From Bradyrhizobium sp. CCBAU 53338 (GTDB taxonomy: Bacteria > Pseudomonadota > Alphaproteobacteria > Rhizobiales > Xanthobacteraceae): 64,000 nt of DNA. A program made the position numbers and the translations under genes. This document shows, piece by piece, positions 37,403-48,254 of the stretch. Position 1 is the first letter of the stretch. Every line of letters starts with the position of its first letter. The stretch spans positions 7,103,501 to 7,167,500 of the forward strand of contig NZ_CP030048.1 in NCBI RefSeq assembly GCF_015291665.1, written 5' to 3'. The notes under the pieces were generated by a model. That model was given only the letters and a program-made list of their open reading frames with translations, was not told the origin of the DNA and ran no database searches.

Positions 37403-39015
37403 GGCCGGGCAACCGAAAACTGCATACGCTGCGGGGTGCGCGCATCGCCCTCGCGGCAGATCGCGAGCACTTCGGAGAGGACCGCACGGGTGTCGCGCGG
37501 ATCGATCACACCATCATCGAGCACGCGGGCGCTGGTCGAGAACACGTCCATCTGACCGTCGAACACGCCGACGATCTGCGCCTTCATCGCGTCCAGCTTT
37601 TCCTTCTCGACCGGCTTGCCACGGCGTGCGGCTGCGGCCTCGGTCACGATCGCCATGGTCTCGGCCGCCTGCTCGCCGCCCATCACCGCGGTCTTGGCAT
37701 TGGGCCAGGAGAAGCAGAAGCGTGGATGGAAGCCGCGGCCGCACATGCCGTAATTGCCGGCGCCGAACGAGGCCCCGCAATAGATGGTGATCTGAGGCAC
37801 CGTCGCCGAAGTCACCGCCTGGATCATCTTGGAGCCGTGCTTGATCATGCCGGCTTCTTCATAGGCCTTGCCGACCATGTAACCGGTGGTGTTGTTGAGA
37901 TAGAGGATCGGCGTGCGGGTCTGGCAGCAGGCCTGGATGAAATGCGTCGCCTTGTTGGCGCCGGCGGGATCGAGCGGTCCGTTGTTGGTGATGATGCCGA
38001 TCGCCTGGCCCTCGATGCGGGCATGCCCGCAGACGGTGGCCGGACCGTAGTTCGGGGCCATCTCGGTGAAGTCGGAATCGTCGACGATGCGCGCGATCAC
38101 CTGCTTCATGTCGACCGGGCGCTTGTGGTCCATCGGCATGATGCCGAGCAGCTCGTCCTGATCGTAGCGCGGCGGCTTGAAGTCCGGCAACTCCCTGCCG
38201 GGCCGTTCCCATTCCAGCGCCGCCATGATCTCGCGGGCGATGCGCAGCGCATCGCGATCGTCCTCGGCGAGATAGTCCCCGAGGCCGGACACCTGCGTGT
38301 GCATCTCGGCGCCGCCGAGCTCTTCCTCGGTCGCGATCTCGCCGGTTGCAGCCTTCAACAGCGGCGGCCCCGCGAGGAACGCGCGGGTGCGCCCGCGAAC
38401 CATGACGATGTAGTCGGACAAGCCAGTCTGGTAGGCACCGCCTGCGGTGGACGAGCCGTGCGTGACGGTGACGACGGGCAGGCCAGCCGCGGAGAGCCGC
38501 GCAAGATTGCGAAAGATGTTGCCGCCGCGAACGAAGTCCTCGACGCGGTAGCGCAGGAGATTGGCGCCGGCGCTTTCGACGAGCTGGACGTAAGGCAGCT
38601 TGTTCTCCAGCGCGAGTTCCTGCACCCGCAGGGTCTTGTCGAGGCCGTAGGGCTGCAGCGCGCCGGCATCGATACCGGAGTCGCTGGCGCTGACCATGCA
38701 TCGAACACCCGAGACGAAGCCGATGCCGGCGATGACGCCGCCCCCCGGCACGCTCCTGGCCACATCCGACACGTCGAACATGTAGCCGGCGAGCGTGGAG
38801 AGCTCGATGAAGGGCGCGCCGGGATCGAGCACCAGCGCGACGCGCTCGCGCGGCAGCAGCTGACCGCGCTTATGGAAGCGGTCCTTTGCGGCCGCCGATG
38901 CAGCACGCGTGCGCTCTTCGAGTGACCGCATGCGGTCGATCAGGCCGAGCATGCCGTCACGGTTGGCGTGATAGGCGGCACTGCCGGGGGAAATGGTGTT
39001 TTCGAGAATGGACAT
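37399..39015 (-). CDS. Acyl-CoA carboxylase, beta subunit (carboxyltransferase)
   Basis: A 538-residue carboxyltransferase. Diagnostic segments are AAAKDRFHKRGQLLPRERV, the oxyanion/acyl-CoA segment VTHGSSTAGGAYQTGLSDY and FSWPNAKTAVMGGEQAAE in the C-terminal half, which is the 3-methylcrotonyl/geranyl-CoA carboxylase pattern. The true start is ATG at 39015, with GGAG five bases before it; a TTG directly upstream adds one residue. Coupled to the alpha subunit by a four-base overlap. A palindromic repeat lies between it and the BKACE gene. Confidence 0.93.
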   Translation of the reverse strand: MSILENTISPGSAAYHANRDGMLGLIDRMRSLEERTRAASAAAKDRFHKRGQLLPRERVALVLDPGAPFIELSTLAGYMFDVSDVARSVPGGGVIAGIGFVSGVRCMVSASDSGIDAGALQPYGLDKTLRVQELALENKLPYVQLVESAGANLLRYRVEDFVRGGNIFRNLARLSAAGLPVVTVTHGSSTAGGAYQTGLSDYIVMVRGRTRAFLAGPPLLKAATGEIATEEELGGAEMHTQVSGLGDYLAEDDRDALRIAREIMAALEWERPGRELPDFKPPRYDQDELLGIMPMDHKRPVDMKQVIARIVDDSDFTEMAPNYGPATVCGHARIEGQAIGIITNNGPLDPAGANKATHFIQACCQTRTPILYLNNTTGYMVGKAYEEAGMIKHGSKMIQAVTSATVPQITIYCGASFGAGNYGMCGRGFHPRFCFSWPNAKTAVMGGEQAAETMAIVTEAAAARRGKPVEKEKLDAMKAQIVGVFDGQMDVFSTSARVLDDGVIDPRDTRAVLSEVLAICREGDARTPQRMQFSVARP

Positions 39016-39027
39016 CAAAGCTCCTAC

Positions 39028-39127
39028 CCGTCATTCCGGGGCGCGCGTAGCGCGAGCCCGGAACCCATACTCCCGATCGTGGTTATGGATTCCGGGCCTG
39101 GCCCTTCGGGCCATTCCGGAACGACGG
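39028..39127. repeat. Interspersed repeat (GTGGTTATGGAT type)
   Basis: CCGTCATTCCGGGG near the left end and CCGGAACGACGG at the right end, with GTGGTTATGGAT at 39079-39090 and an inner GGCCTGGCCCTTCGGGCC-like hairpin. Copy of the element at 29503-29638. It sits inside the carboxylase/BKACE cluster, in the gap between two same-strand genes. Confidence 0.7.
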
Positions 39128-39136
39128 AGTGTGTGA

Positions 39137-40003
39137 CTACCTGTTCGTCCCAAAGATCTTCCGCGCCTCGGCGGGGCTGGCGATTTCGCGGCCGGCGCGG
39201 CGGGCGCAGGCGGCGATGGCCTCGATCAACTGGCCGTTCGACGTCACCTTCTTGCCGTCGGCGAGATAGAACGCATCCTCGAGGCCGGTGCGTAAGTGCC
39301 CACCGAGCTCGGCACAGCGCTGGTGCAGCGGCCAGATCTCTTCGCGGCCGATCGCGGTGACCTGCCAGTGCGCTTCCAGGCGCTTCAGCTTGATCAGGAT
39401 CGGCAGCAGCTCGGGATCAGCGGGCATGCCGGAGGCGACGCCCATCACGAAGTTGTACTCGAGCGGACCCTTGTACATGCCGACCTGGTGATACATGCCG
39501 ACGCAGCGCACGATGCCGACGTCGAAACATTCGAACTCTGGGATGGTGCCGACCGCGTTCATGACGTCGAGATAGTCCTTCACCTTCTCGACCGCGTTGT
39601 CGAACATCATCGGCGGCCAGGCCCAGGTGTTGTCGGCCTTGACCTTGAGATAATTCAGCGAGCCGGCGTTGCAGGCGGCGATCTCCGGCCTGGTCTCGCG
39701 GATGCAGTCGAGCGCGCCGGAGTAGTTCGGCCCCGACACGCCCGAGGTGTGGTTGATGATGACGCCGGGGCAGGCTTCGCGGATCGCCTGCTGGATCTCC
39801 TTGCTGACGCTCACTTCCCAGGACGGCAGATGGCCCTTGTTCGGCGCCTGCTGGCGCAGATGGATGTGCATGATCGACGCGCCCGCATCGAACGCCGCCT
39901 TGGCCTCCCGCGCCATCTGCTCGGGCGTCACAGGTACGTTGTGCTGCTTCGGGTCGGTGAGCACGCCGTTCAGCGCGCAGGTGATGACGGCCTTGTCGCT
40001 CAT
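39137..40003 (-). CDS. Beta-keto acid cleavage enzyme (BKACE, DUF849)
   Basis: A 288-residue (alpha/beta)8 zinc enzyme. With ATG at 40003 the metal-binding His residues are H46 and H48 in MHIHLR, at the same positions as in 3-keto-5-aminohexanoate cleavage enzyme. The conserved N-terminus is AVITCALNGVLTDPKQH, with GGHLRTGLED near the C-terminus providing the last Glu ligand. BKACE enzymes split a beta-keto acid with acetyl-CoA to a new CoA ester and acetoacetate. The substrate of this branch is unknown. No clear ribosome site is seen; an upstream in-frame ATG at 40048 adds 15 residues not like the family. Confidence 0.87.
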   Translation of the reverse strand: MSDKAVITCALNGVLTDPKQHNVPVTPEQMAREAKAAFDAGASIMHIHLRQQAPNKGHLPSWEVSVSKEIQQAIREACPGVIINHTSGVSGPNYSGALDCIRETRPEIAACNAGSLNYLKVKADNTWAWPPMMFDNAVEKVKDYLDVMNAVGTIPEFECFDVGIVRCVGMYHQVGMYKGPLEYNFVMGVASGMPADPELLPILIKLKRLEAHWQVTAIGREEIWPLHQRCAELGGHLRTGLEDAFYLADGKKVTSNGQLIEAIAACARRAGREIASPAEARKIFGTNR

Positions 40004-40111
40004 GCCAATGATGTCTCGCAACGTTGAGAATTCAACGCCTGCGATCATGTGATGCAGGGCATGCGGCTTCTTGCGCGGAGAAGCTGGGAAAAGCGACGAA
40101 TCGCGGCCGCG

Positions 40112-40915
40112 CTATCCCGCCTCCGCGAGCTCCCGCACCGTCTCGCTGCTGCGATAGATCGCAAGGTCGCGCGAGCCGACGAAGATCGCCCGCGGCTTCA
40201 ATCCATAGAAGCGGCGGATCGAATGGCTGAAATGGGTCGAGTCGGGATAGCCGATGTCCTGCGCGAGATGGGCGAGGTTGAGGTCCTGGTTGGCGAAGTG
40301 CAGCAGATGCCGCGCACGCTTCCAGGCGCGGAAGGAGCGGAAGGAGATGCCGGTCTCTTCCTTGAACAGATGCAGGAAGCGCGAGGCCGAGAGGCCCGCT
40401 TCGGCGGCACAGGTGTCCGCTGTCACCGGCTCGCCGGAGAAACGCTCGATGCGAGCGACGGCGCGCGTCACGCGCGGGTCGAGCACACGGCGTGGCAGCG
40501 CCTCGCCAAAGCACATCTCGTCGAATTCGGCGGTGGCGATGTCGCCGTAGCGGCGCTGCCGCAGCAGCGCGTAAGCCGCGAGGATCTTTCGGGCATACAC
40601 TGGCCGGTCGGGTCCCATCAGCCGCTGGGCCAGATCTTCCAGCACGCCATCCGGCATGCTTTCGGGCTCGAGCGTCACGCTGATGGCGGTGCGGTAGTCG
40701 CTGGCGATGGAGTGCCGCTGGTTTGGCAGGGTGACGAACAGCTCGGCCGTGGCGGGAACGTCGTCGATCGTCATGTGCAGGCTGCCCTTCACTGCGACAT
40801 AGACGTGGCAGCAACCTGGGGTCCGCTTGCGGGGCCGGCCGAGCAAGCCGGCATAGAAGACCCGCTCCGGCGTGATCAGCATCAGATGGTCGGATTCGCG
40901 ACCCTTGTCTTCCAT
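40112..40915 (-). CDS. AraC family transcriptional regulator
   Basis: A 267-residue regulator. The N-terminal half resembles a cupin ligand domain (CCHVYVAVKGSLHMTIDDVPA...). The C-terminal half has the two AraC helix-turn-helix units, with CAAEAGLSASRFLHLFKEETGISFRSF and the second around LAHLAQDIGYPDSTHFSHSIRRFYG. ATG at 40915 has AGGAGG seven bases before it; longer starts upstream (41017) lack support. Located on the same strand upstream of the BKACE and carboxylase genes, so it is the obvious candidate regulator of the cluster, with the effector unknown. Confidence 0.92.
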   Translation of the reverse strand: MEDKGRESDHLMLITPERVFYAGLLGRPRKRTPGCCHVYVAVKGSLHMTIDDVPATAELFVTLPNQRHSIASDYRTAISVTLEPESMPDGVLEDLAQRLMGPDRPVYARKILAAYALLRQRRYGDIATAEFDEMCFGEALPRRVLDPRVTRAVARIERFSGEPVTADTCAAEAGLSASRFLHLFKEETGISFRSFRAWKRARHLLHFANQDLNLAHLAQDIGYPDSTHFSHSIRRFYGLKPRAIFVGSRDLAIYRSSETVRELAEAG

Positions 40916-41024
40916 CGGGGATCCTCCTCGCGCGGCTCTTTGGCCGCTGCGGACGGAGGTCACCTTAGCGGAAATTTGGGCGCTGTCACGACGGGATAGC
41001 GCTGTCATCGCGCGCAAAACATTA

Positions 41025-41116
41025 CCGTTCCGGGACGACCGAAGGGCGGGCGCGGAACCTCGCGCTGCAACTCCTGGATTCCGGGTTCGCGCTATTGCGC
41101 GCCCCCGGAATGACAG
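41025..41116. repeat. Interspersed palindromic repeat
   Basis: CCGTTCCGGGACGA at the left and CCCCCGGAATGACAG at the right, with CTGGATTCCGGGTTCGCGC and GCGCGCCCCCGG in between, again of the C-type palindrome family. It separates the AraC gene from the GST gene, on whose stop side it lies. Confidence 0.65.
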
Positions 41117-41122
41117 CCTCCC

Positions 41123-41778
41123 TTACGCCCTCACCCTTGGCGCAACATTCTGCTCGGTGCCCGCCTTCTGCTCCGCAGCAACCGCGCGGTTGAACCCATC
41201 GCGCTGCTGCAAGCGCGCCCAATAGGCCGCGACACCAGGTCCAAAATCCTTGGCGAGACCGATATTTTCCGCGAGGCGGAGTGCATAACCAATGACAATG
41301 TCAGCGGCGGTGAACCGGCCGGCGCACAAGGTTTCGGCATTCGCGGTCGCTGCCTCTACTGCGCGCAGCCGCCCCAGGAACCACTTCGCATAGTCGGTGG
41401 CGACCTGGGGGTTACGGCGCTCCTCAGGCTCGAGCTGGGTGTAGCGGAGCACCAGCGTTTGCGGGAACGTTAACGTGGCGTCGCTGAAATACATCCAGTT
41501 CAGGAAGGCGCCATAGGCGGGATCGTCGGGACCGACCATCAGCGGCGTCGGGCCGTATTTGACGCCGAGATAATGGCAGATGCCTGATGACTCCGTCATC
41601 TTGGTCTCGCCGTCGACCATGAAGGGAATCGTGCCGAGCGGATTGAGCGCGAGGTATTCCTTGGCGAAGACGCGCGGCGGGAACGGCAACATCTTCAGCT
41701 CATAGGGCAGCCCCATCTCCTCCAGCATCCAGAGCGGACGGAACGAGCGCGCGGCGTCGCAGTGATAGAGCGTGATCA

Positions 41779-41779
<1 letters not shown>
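41123..41779 (-). CDS. Glutathione S-transferase family protein
   Basis: A 218-residue soluble protein with the N-terminal thioredoxin-like fold: ITLYHCDAARSFRPLWMLEE, with a Ser or Cys position for glutathione activation, then KEYLALNPLGTIPFMVDGETKMTESSGICHYL. The C-terminal helical domain follows from about residue 90, with LCAGRFTAADIVIGYALRLAENIG. Its start overlaps the stop of the acyl-CoA dehydrogenase by one base (TGATG), so it is in the same operon. GSTs in such clusters may detoxify or isomerise an intermediate; this is inference. Confidence 0.88.
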
Positions 41780-42945
<1,166 letters not shown>

Positions 42946-42957
42946 TTCTTCCTCTCG

Positions 42958-44094
42958 TCACAACCCCATCTGCCGCGACGCCAGATCCTTCATGATCTCC
43001 TCGGTGCCGCCGCCGATGGCATTGACCTTGACTTCGCGGTAGATGCGCTCGGCCTTGATGCCGCGCATAAAGCCGGCGCCGCCAAAGATCTGAACGGCTT
43101 CGGAAGCGCAGAACGCCATGGTCTGCGTCGCCTGGTTTTTCATCATGCAGATTTCTGCCACCGGGCTTTCGCCCTGCTCGAGTCGCCAAGCCAGCATTTC
43201 CAGCATCGCTTGCGACGCCGCAACCTTCTGCGCCATGTCGACGATCTTGTGCCTGATGACCTGATGCTGGGCGAGCGGCTTGCCAAAGGTCTTGCGCTCC
43301 TTGGCGTAGGCGACCGCCTCGTCGAGACAGACGCGGGCAAAGGCGGTGCAGCCCGCGGCCATGCCCATGCGCTCGCTGTTGAAGTTCTGCATGATGATCT
43401 TGAAGCCTTGGCCCTCCTCGCCGATCAGGTTTTCGGCCGGCACACGGCAATCGTCGAAATGCAGCGTCGCGGTGTCGGAGGCCCACCAGCCCATCTTTTT
43501 CAGCCTGGTGCGCGACAGGCCGGGCGTATCGCCTTCGATCAGGAGCAGGCTGACACCGCCGGCACCCTCGCCGCCCGTACGCACCGCAACGGTCAGATAA
43601 TCGGCGCGCACGCCCGAGGTGATGAAGGTCTTCTCACCGCTCACGACGTAGTGATTGCCGTCGCGCCGGGCGCGGGTACGGAGGCTCGCGACATCTGACC
43701 CGCCGCCCGGCTCGGTGATGGCGAGCGCCGAGATCTTCTCACCTGACAGCACCTGCGGCAGCACGCGTGCCTTCACTTCGGGCCGCGCTGCGCGGGCGAT
43801 CGGCGGCGAGCCGATGGTGTGGCTCATCAGACTGGCGCTGACGCCGCCGGCACCTGCCCGCGCCAATTCCTGGCTCGCAACGATCTTCATGAACTGGTCG
43901 GCGGCGATCCCGCCATATTCCTCGGGGAATCCGAGGCCCAACAGGCCGATCTCGGCCGCCTTGCGATAGAGCGCACGAGGGAATTCGCCGGCCTCGTCCC
44001 ACTCATGGGCGAACGGCGCGATCTCCTTGTCGACGAAGCGGCGCATCACGTCGCGGAAGGCGTCGTGCTCGGCGGTATAAAACGGGCTCTTCAT
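42958..44094 (-). CDS. Acyl-CoA dehydrogenase
   Basis: A 378-residue FAD enzyme. N-terminal FYTAEHDAFRDVMRRFVDKEIAPF, the flavin motif ITEPGGGSDVASLRT, and C-terminal IFGGAGFMRGIKAERIYREVKVNAIGGGTEEIM. As in its neighbour, the YEGT-type Glu position is Gly (GGGTEE). The start at 44094 is chosen because the product starts directly with the family N-terminus; a longer frame from 44145 adds 17 residues without a ribosome site. Two different dehydrogenases in one operon suggest two separate oxidation steps, or a heteromeric pair. Confidence 0.93.
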   Translation of the reverse strand: MKSPFYTAEHDAFRDVMRRFVDKEIAPFAHEWDEAGEFPRALYRKAAEIGLLGLGFPEEYGGIAADQFMKIVASQELARAGAGGVSASLMSHTIGSPPIARAARPEVKARVLPQVLSGEKISALAITEPGGGSDVASLRTRARRDGNHYVVSGEKTFITSGVRADYLTVAVRTGGEGAGGVSLLLIEGDTPGLSRTRLKKMGWWASDTATLHFDDCRVPAENLIGEEGQGFKIIMQNFNSERMGMAAGCTAFARVCLDEAVAYAKERKTFGKPLAQHQVIRHKIVDMAQKVAASQAMLEMLAWRLEQGESPVAEICMMKNQATQTMAFCASEAVQIFGGAGFMRGIKAERIYREVKVNAIGGGTEEIMKDLASRQMGL

Positions 44095-44360
44095 GGCGTG
44101 CGCGCCTTCGACGACTCTCTTCTCGTTCCACCATGGCTGGAACATCGCCGGCTCACTTGCGCGCAGTGGCTGGCTGGGGGAGCAGCACCTCGCGGGTCAT
44201 GGCCTAGCAACTCAACGCAAGACGATTTTCACCCCTCGCAGGCCAACTCCAAATCAAAAAAGACTGCTGCACAGAAACTCCGGCTGGCCTCCCAGGGCCA
44301 GCCGGGCATGGTGCACAGCAATAAAATTCAGGCGGCACAAGACCGCCGAGGGAGGAAGCG

Positions 44361-45911
44361 TTGGCCGTTCGTTACTACGACTGGATCGCTCATCATGCGC
44401 GCCGCGCTCCCGGCAAGGTCGCGACCATCGATCTCGCGAGCGGCCGCCGCTTCACCTATGCAGAGCTCAATGCGCGCGTCTCGCACCTCGCCTCGTTCTT
44501 CCGTCATACGCTGAAGGTTGCGCGCGGCGATCGCGTCGCGGTGCTGGCGCTGAACACGACCGACACGCTGGAGGTGCAGTTCGCGTGCGGACGATTGGGT
44601 GCCGTCTTCGTGCCCCTGAACACCCGCCTCACCGTCCCCGAGCTTCAGTTCATCACCGGCGATTGCGCGCCGAAGGTGATGATCCACGACACCGATCTGG
44701 CCGAGACGGCGCTGAGCGTCGCAAAGCTCTGCAACGTCGCGACAAGTTTGCTGCTCGGGCCCGGCGGCGCTTATGAGGCAGGCATCGCCGCGGCGAAACC
44801 GCTCGAGCGCGCCGAAGAAGTCACGCTCGATGATATCTCGACCATCATGTACACGTCGGGCACGACGGGACACCCGAAGGGCGCGACCATTACGCATGGC
44901 ATGACCTTCTGGAATTGCGTCAATCTCGGCGGGCCCGCCTGCATCGGGCCGTCCTCGGTGCTGCTCACCGTGCTGCCGCTGTTCCACACCGGCGGATTGA
45001 ATTGCTACACCAACCCGGTCCTGCATGCCGGCGGCACCGTGATGATCATGCGTGCCTTCGATCCCGGCACGGCGCTCGGCCTGATCGGCGACCCGGCGCA
45101 GGGCATCAACGTGTTCTTCGGCGTGCCCGCGATCTACCAGTTCATGGCGCAGCATCCGGCGTTCGCAACGACCGATCTGTCCCGATTGATCGTCGGCGGT
45201 GTCGGCGGCGCGCCGATGCCGTTGCCGCTGCTGAAAGCTTGGGAAGCGCGCGGCGTCGCGCTTCAGCAGGGTTACGGCATGACCGAGACCTCGCCGGCCG
45301 TGCTGGTGCTCGATCGCGAGGACGCGGCGCGCAAGGCCGGCTCTGCCGGCAAGCCGGTGCTGCACACGGAGGTCCGCATCGTCCGCCCCGACGGCAGCGA
45401 TGCCGATGTCGGCGAGCTCGGTGAGCTCTGGGTCAAGGGACCGAACATCACGCCGGGCTACTGGAACAGGCCCGAGGCGAACAAGACCTCCTTCACCGAC
45501 GGCTGGCTGCACACCGGCGATGCAACCCGCGTCGATGACGAGGGCTTCTACTACATCGTCGACCGCTGGAAGGACATGTACATCTCCGGCGGCGAGAACG
45601 TCTATCCGGCGGAGGTCGAGAACGTCCTGCACCAGCTCACCGCGATTGCGGAGGCCGCGGTGATCGGCATTCCCGACCCGCAATGGGGCGAGGTCGGCCT
45701 CGCCATCGTCGCGGTCAAACAAGGCCAGCGGCTGACCGAGGCCGACGTCTTCGCCCATTGCGCGGCCAATCTGGCGCGCTTCAAATGCCCGCGGCAAATC
45801 CGCTTCATCGATGCCCTGCCGCGCAACGCCACCGGGAAGATCCACAAGCCGACCCTGCGCAAGGAATTCTCGGTGGCTTCCGAAGTCGACAAGAATGTCG
45901 CCAATGCCTGA
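44361..45911 (+). CDS. AMP-forming acyl-CoA ligase (long-chain fatty acid/aryl-CoA type)
   Basis: A 516-residue ANL ligase. It has the P-loop MYTSGTTGHPKG, the adenylate-binding GYGMTETSPA, the motif DVGELGELWVKGPNITPGYWNRPE, and the C-terminal PRNATGKIHKPTLRKE with catalytic Lys. TTG at 44361 follows GGGAGGAAG, a strong ribosome site. It is divergent from the acyl-CoA dehydrogenase operon across about 265 bases and presumably activates the substrate of the cluster. A hairpin terminator with T-run follows the stop. Confidence 0.93.
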   Translation: MAVRYYDWIAHHARRAPGKVATIDLASGRRFTYAELNARVSHLASFFRHTLKVARGDRVAVLALNTTDTLEVQFACGRLGAVFVPLNTRLTVPELQFITGDCAPKVMIHDTDLAETALSVAKLCNVATSLLLGPGGAYEAGIAAAKPLERAEEVTLDDISTIMYTSGTTGHPKGATITHGMTFWNCVNLGGPACIGPSSVLLTVLPLFHTGGLNCYTNPVLHAGGTVMIMRAFDPGTALGLIGDPAQGINVFFGVPAIYQFMAQHPAFATTDLSRLIVGGVGGAPMPLPLLKAWEARGVALQQGYGMTETSPAVLVLDREDAARKAGSAGKPVLHTEVRIVRPDGSDADVGELGELWVKGPNITPGYWNRPEANKTSFTDGWLHTGDATRVDDEGFYYIVDRWKDMYISGGENVYPAEVENVLHQLTAIAEAAVIGIPDPQWGEVGLAIVAVKQGQRLTEADVFAHCAANLARFKCPRQIRFIDALPRNATGKIHKPTLRKEFSVASEVDKNVANA

Positions 45912-45914
45912 TCA

Positions 45915-45946
45915 AAGCGCCCCTTCGCGGGCGCTTCTGTTTTTTG
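45915..45946 (+). terminator. Intrinsic terminator after the ligase gene
   Basis: AAGCGCCC at 45915-45922 and GGGCGCTT at 45929-45936 form the stem with a short loop, followed by CTG and a run of six T at 45940-45945. A good rho-independent terminator just after the stop codon; the binding-protein gene starts 53 bases later and so has its own promoter or reads through. Confidence 0.85.
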
Positions 45947-45998
45947 ACGTGCCTGCCCCAACCCAGAAGAATCGCCAAGGAAAAACCAAGGAATTTTC

Positions 45999-47219
45999 AT
46001 GAACAAGAAACTCCCCCTGCTTGCCGCAGCGACCGCGCTGACGCTGCTCTCAACCCAGGGCGCCTTTGCCCAGAAGACATACGACACCGGCGTCACCGAC
46101 ACCGAGATCAAGATCGGCAATGTCGAGGCATATTCCGGCCCGGCGTCCGCCTACGGCATCATCGGCAAGACCGAGGAAGCCTATTTCAAGATGATCAACG
46201 ATCAGGGCGGCATCAACGGCCGCAAGATCAACTTCATTTCCTATGACGATGGCTATTCGCCGCCGAAAACGGTGGAGCAGATCCGCAAGCTGATCGAGAG
46301 CGACGAGGTCTTCCTCGTGTTCAACGCGCTGGGCACACCGACCCAGACCGCCGTGCAGAAATATCAGAACTCCAAGAAAGTGCCGCAGCTCTTCCTCGCC
46401 ACCGGCGCCAGCAAGTGGAACGATCCGAAGAACTTCCCCTGGACCATGGGCTTCCAGCCCAGCTACCGGGTCGAGGCACGGATCTTCGCAAAATACATTT
46501 TGAAGGAGAAGCCGGACGCGAAGGTCGCGATCTTCTATGCCAACGACGATTTCGGCAAGGACTACCTTGCCGGCATCAAGGACGTGTTCGGCGACAAGGC
46601 CTCGAAGCTGATCGTGGCCGAGGAAAGCTACGAGACGTCGGAGCCCTCGATCGATGCGCATATCGTCAAGCTCAAGGATACAGGCGCCGATGTCTTCGTG
46701 AACATTTCGACCCCGAAATTCGCGGCTCAGGCCATCAAGAAGATCGCCGAGCTTAACTGGAAGCCGATGCATCTGATGACCGACGTGTCGGTGTCGATCG
46801 GGGCGGTGATGAAGCCCGCCGGCTTCGAGGCTTCCGAGGGCGTGCTCTCGGCCGGTTACCTGATGGATGCGTCCGATCCGCAGTGGAAGGACAACGAGGG
46901 CATGAAGAAGTTCCTGGCCTTCATCGACAAGTACATGCCCGGCGCCAACATCTCGGACACCAACCTGGTCTACGGCTACGCCGCCGCCCAGACGATGGTG
47001 CAGGTGCTGAAGCAGGCCGGCGACAATCTCACCCGCGAGAACGTGATGAAGCAGGCCGCGAGCCTGAAGGACTTTATCCCGGATACGCTGATCCCGGGGA
47101 TCAGGATCAACACGTCGGCCAACGATTTTGCGCCGATCGAGCAGCTGAAGATGTGGCGGTTCAAGGGTGGTCACTGGGAGCTGTTCGGCGACATCATCAG
47201 CGCCGAGGTCGGCGGCTAG
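45999..47219 (+). CDS. ABC transporter substrate-binding protein (LivK-type)
   Basis: A 406-residue periplasmic protein. Signal peptide MNKKLPLLAAATALTLLSTQGAFAQ; family start DTEIKIGNVEAYSGPASAYG; DGGYSPPKTVEQIRKL-like segment (here YDDGYSPPKTVEQIRKLIES) and ANDDFGKDYLAGIKDVFG. It binds a small organic acid or amino acid for an importer not encoded nearby. Following the ligase gene on the same strand it could bring in the substrate of the cluster. Separate from the ligase by the terminator at 45915. Confidence 0.9.
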   Translation: MNKKLPLLAAATALTLLSTQGAFAQKTYDTGVTDTEIKIGNVEAYSGPASAYGIIGKTEEAYFKMINDQGGINGRKINFISYDDGYSPPKTVEQIRKLIESDEVFLVFNALGTPTQTAVQKYQNSKKVPQLFLATGASKWNDPKNFPWTMGFQPSYRVEARIFAKYILKEKPDAKVAIFYANDDFGKDYLAGIKDVFGDKASKLIVAEESYETSEPSIDAHIVKLKDTGADVFVNISTPKFAAQAIKKIAELNWKPMHLMTDVSVSIGAVMKPAGFEASEGVLSAGYLMDASDPQWKDNEGMKKFLAFIDKYMPGANISDTNLVYGYAAAQTMVQVLKQAGDNLTRENVMKQAASLKDFIPDTLIPGIRINTSANDFAPIEQLKMWRFKGGHWELFGDIISAEVGG

Positions 47220-47247
47220 TTCGCCACGAGCCTCGCACATCTCGAGG

Positions 47248-47277
47248 AAATAGCGGCCGCAGGGCCGCTATTTTTCT
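47248..47277 (+). terminator. Intrinsic terminator after the binding-protein gene
   Basis: AAATAGCGGCC at 47248-47258 and GGCCGCTATTT at 47263-47273 form an eleven-base perfect stem with loop GCAG, then TTTCTT. The A-rich left arm gives a T-run on the minus strand as well, so it may serve the convergent XRE gene too, whose stop is at 47298. Confidence 0.88.
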
Positions 47278-47297
47278 TGCAGGCCGCGCGCGGCGGA

Positions 47298-48071
47298 CTA
47301 TCCCGGCAGCAAGAGCGCAAAGGATTCCTCGACGGTACGGCGCAAATGATCGCGGTAGATTGCATGGTTGACGTCGCCAGGCGCGATCCGCCCCAGCGAC
47401 GGAGTCGGGACATTCTTGAGCGGCACATAAGCGATCGGCGCAGCGACCGGCGTCAATTGCGAGCCGGCGCCGGCGCGCAGCGTCGAGATGATGCCATACA
47501 TCGCGCCAGTCACGGTAGGCCGCGACACCGTGATCACCCGGTGCTGGCCATGCTTGTTGATGACAAGATAGATGAATCCGGACTGATGCGGCACCGCGAC
47601 TTCGCCGGTGTGCTCGTAGGCCGCGTCCGTCCGCTCGCCCTCGCGGAAGACCAGCGAGGAGACCTTTGGCTCCCAGACGATCTCGGTGCGATAGGCAAAG
47701 ATCGCATCCTTGTCGCCAAAGGAAGGTCGCAGCGTGATGTAGACACCCTCGAGCCATGTCACGGCGCGATGCGAATAGGAGCCGAGGCCGTCAGGGGCGA
47801 CATCGCTGCCTGCCGCGGGCGCCGGCGCAACCTGGCTCTTGCGCAGGGACACGCCTAGCGCCTGCTCCAGCCGGACCGTGGTCGCCAGTGTGAACGGACG
47901 ACGGCCGCCGAGCGCCTTTTCCAGCGTCGACAGGCTGAGCTTGGCCTGCTCGGCCAGCGCCTGCCGCGAGATGCGGCGCTTGGCGATTTCCTCGCGGATC
48001 GTCTCTGCAACCTCCCGGCTCTGCTCGTCCGAAAGCTGCTTGTCAGAGAGCTTGTCTTGCGTCTGCATCAT
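47298..48071 (-). CDS. XRE-family transcriptional regulator
   Basis: A 257-residue protein. Residues about 20-75 form a helix-turn-helix of the XRE kind: RISRQALAEQAKLSLSTLEKAL, then TTVRLEQALGVSL. The rest (about 95-257) is a non-DNA-binding domain with WLEGVYITLRPSFGDKDAIFAYRTEIVWEP and HRVITVSRPTVTGAMYGI, not recognised as a known ligand domain. It is divergent from the VWA/sortase operon with about 183 bases between, so it may regulate it. Two adjacent ATG codons at 48071 and 48068 are possible starts. Confidence 0.83.
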   Translation of the reverse strand: MMQTQDKLSDKQLSDEQSREVAETIREEIAKRRISRQALAEQAKLSLSTLEKALGGRRPFTLATTVRLEQALGVSLRKSQVAPAPAAGSDVAPDGLGSYSHRAVTWLEGVYITLRPSFGDKDAIFAYRTEIVWEPKVSSLVFREGERTDAAYEHTGEVAVPHQSGFIYLVINKHGQHRVITVSRPTVTGAMYGIISTLRAGAGSQLTPVAAPIAYVPLKNVPTPSLGRIAPGDVNHAIYRDHLRRTVEESFALLLPG

Positions 48072-48254
48072 TAACCCTGCTCCACGGCGGCCAGTCTAGC
48101 AGGGCGGACAAGTCAGCACAAAACCGGACACGGCCGCCCAAGCCGCCGGCCGCCCAGGCCGACCGCGACGGAACATTGCCAATCATTCTGCTCGCGGGAT
48201 CCGGCCCTCCCGACCGATGCTCAGCGTCGTCAAACACGCTTCGGGAGCAGGCAA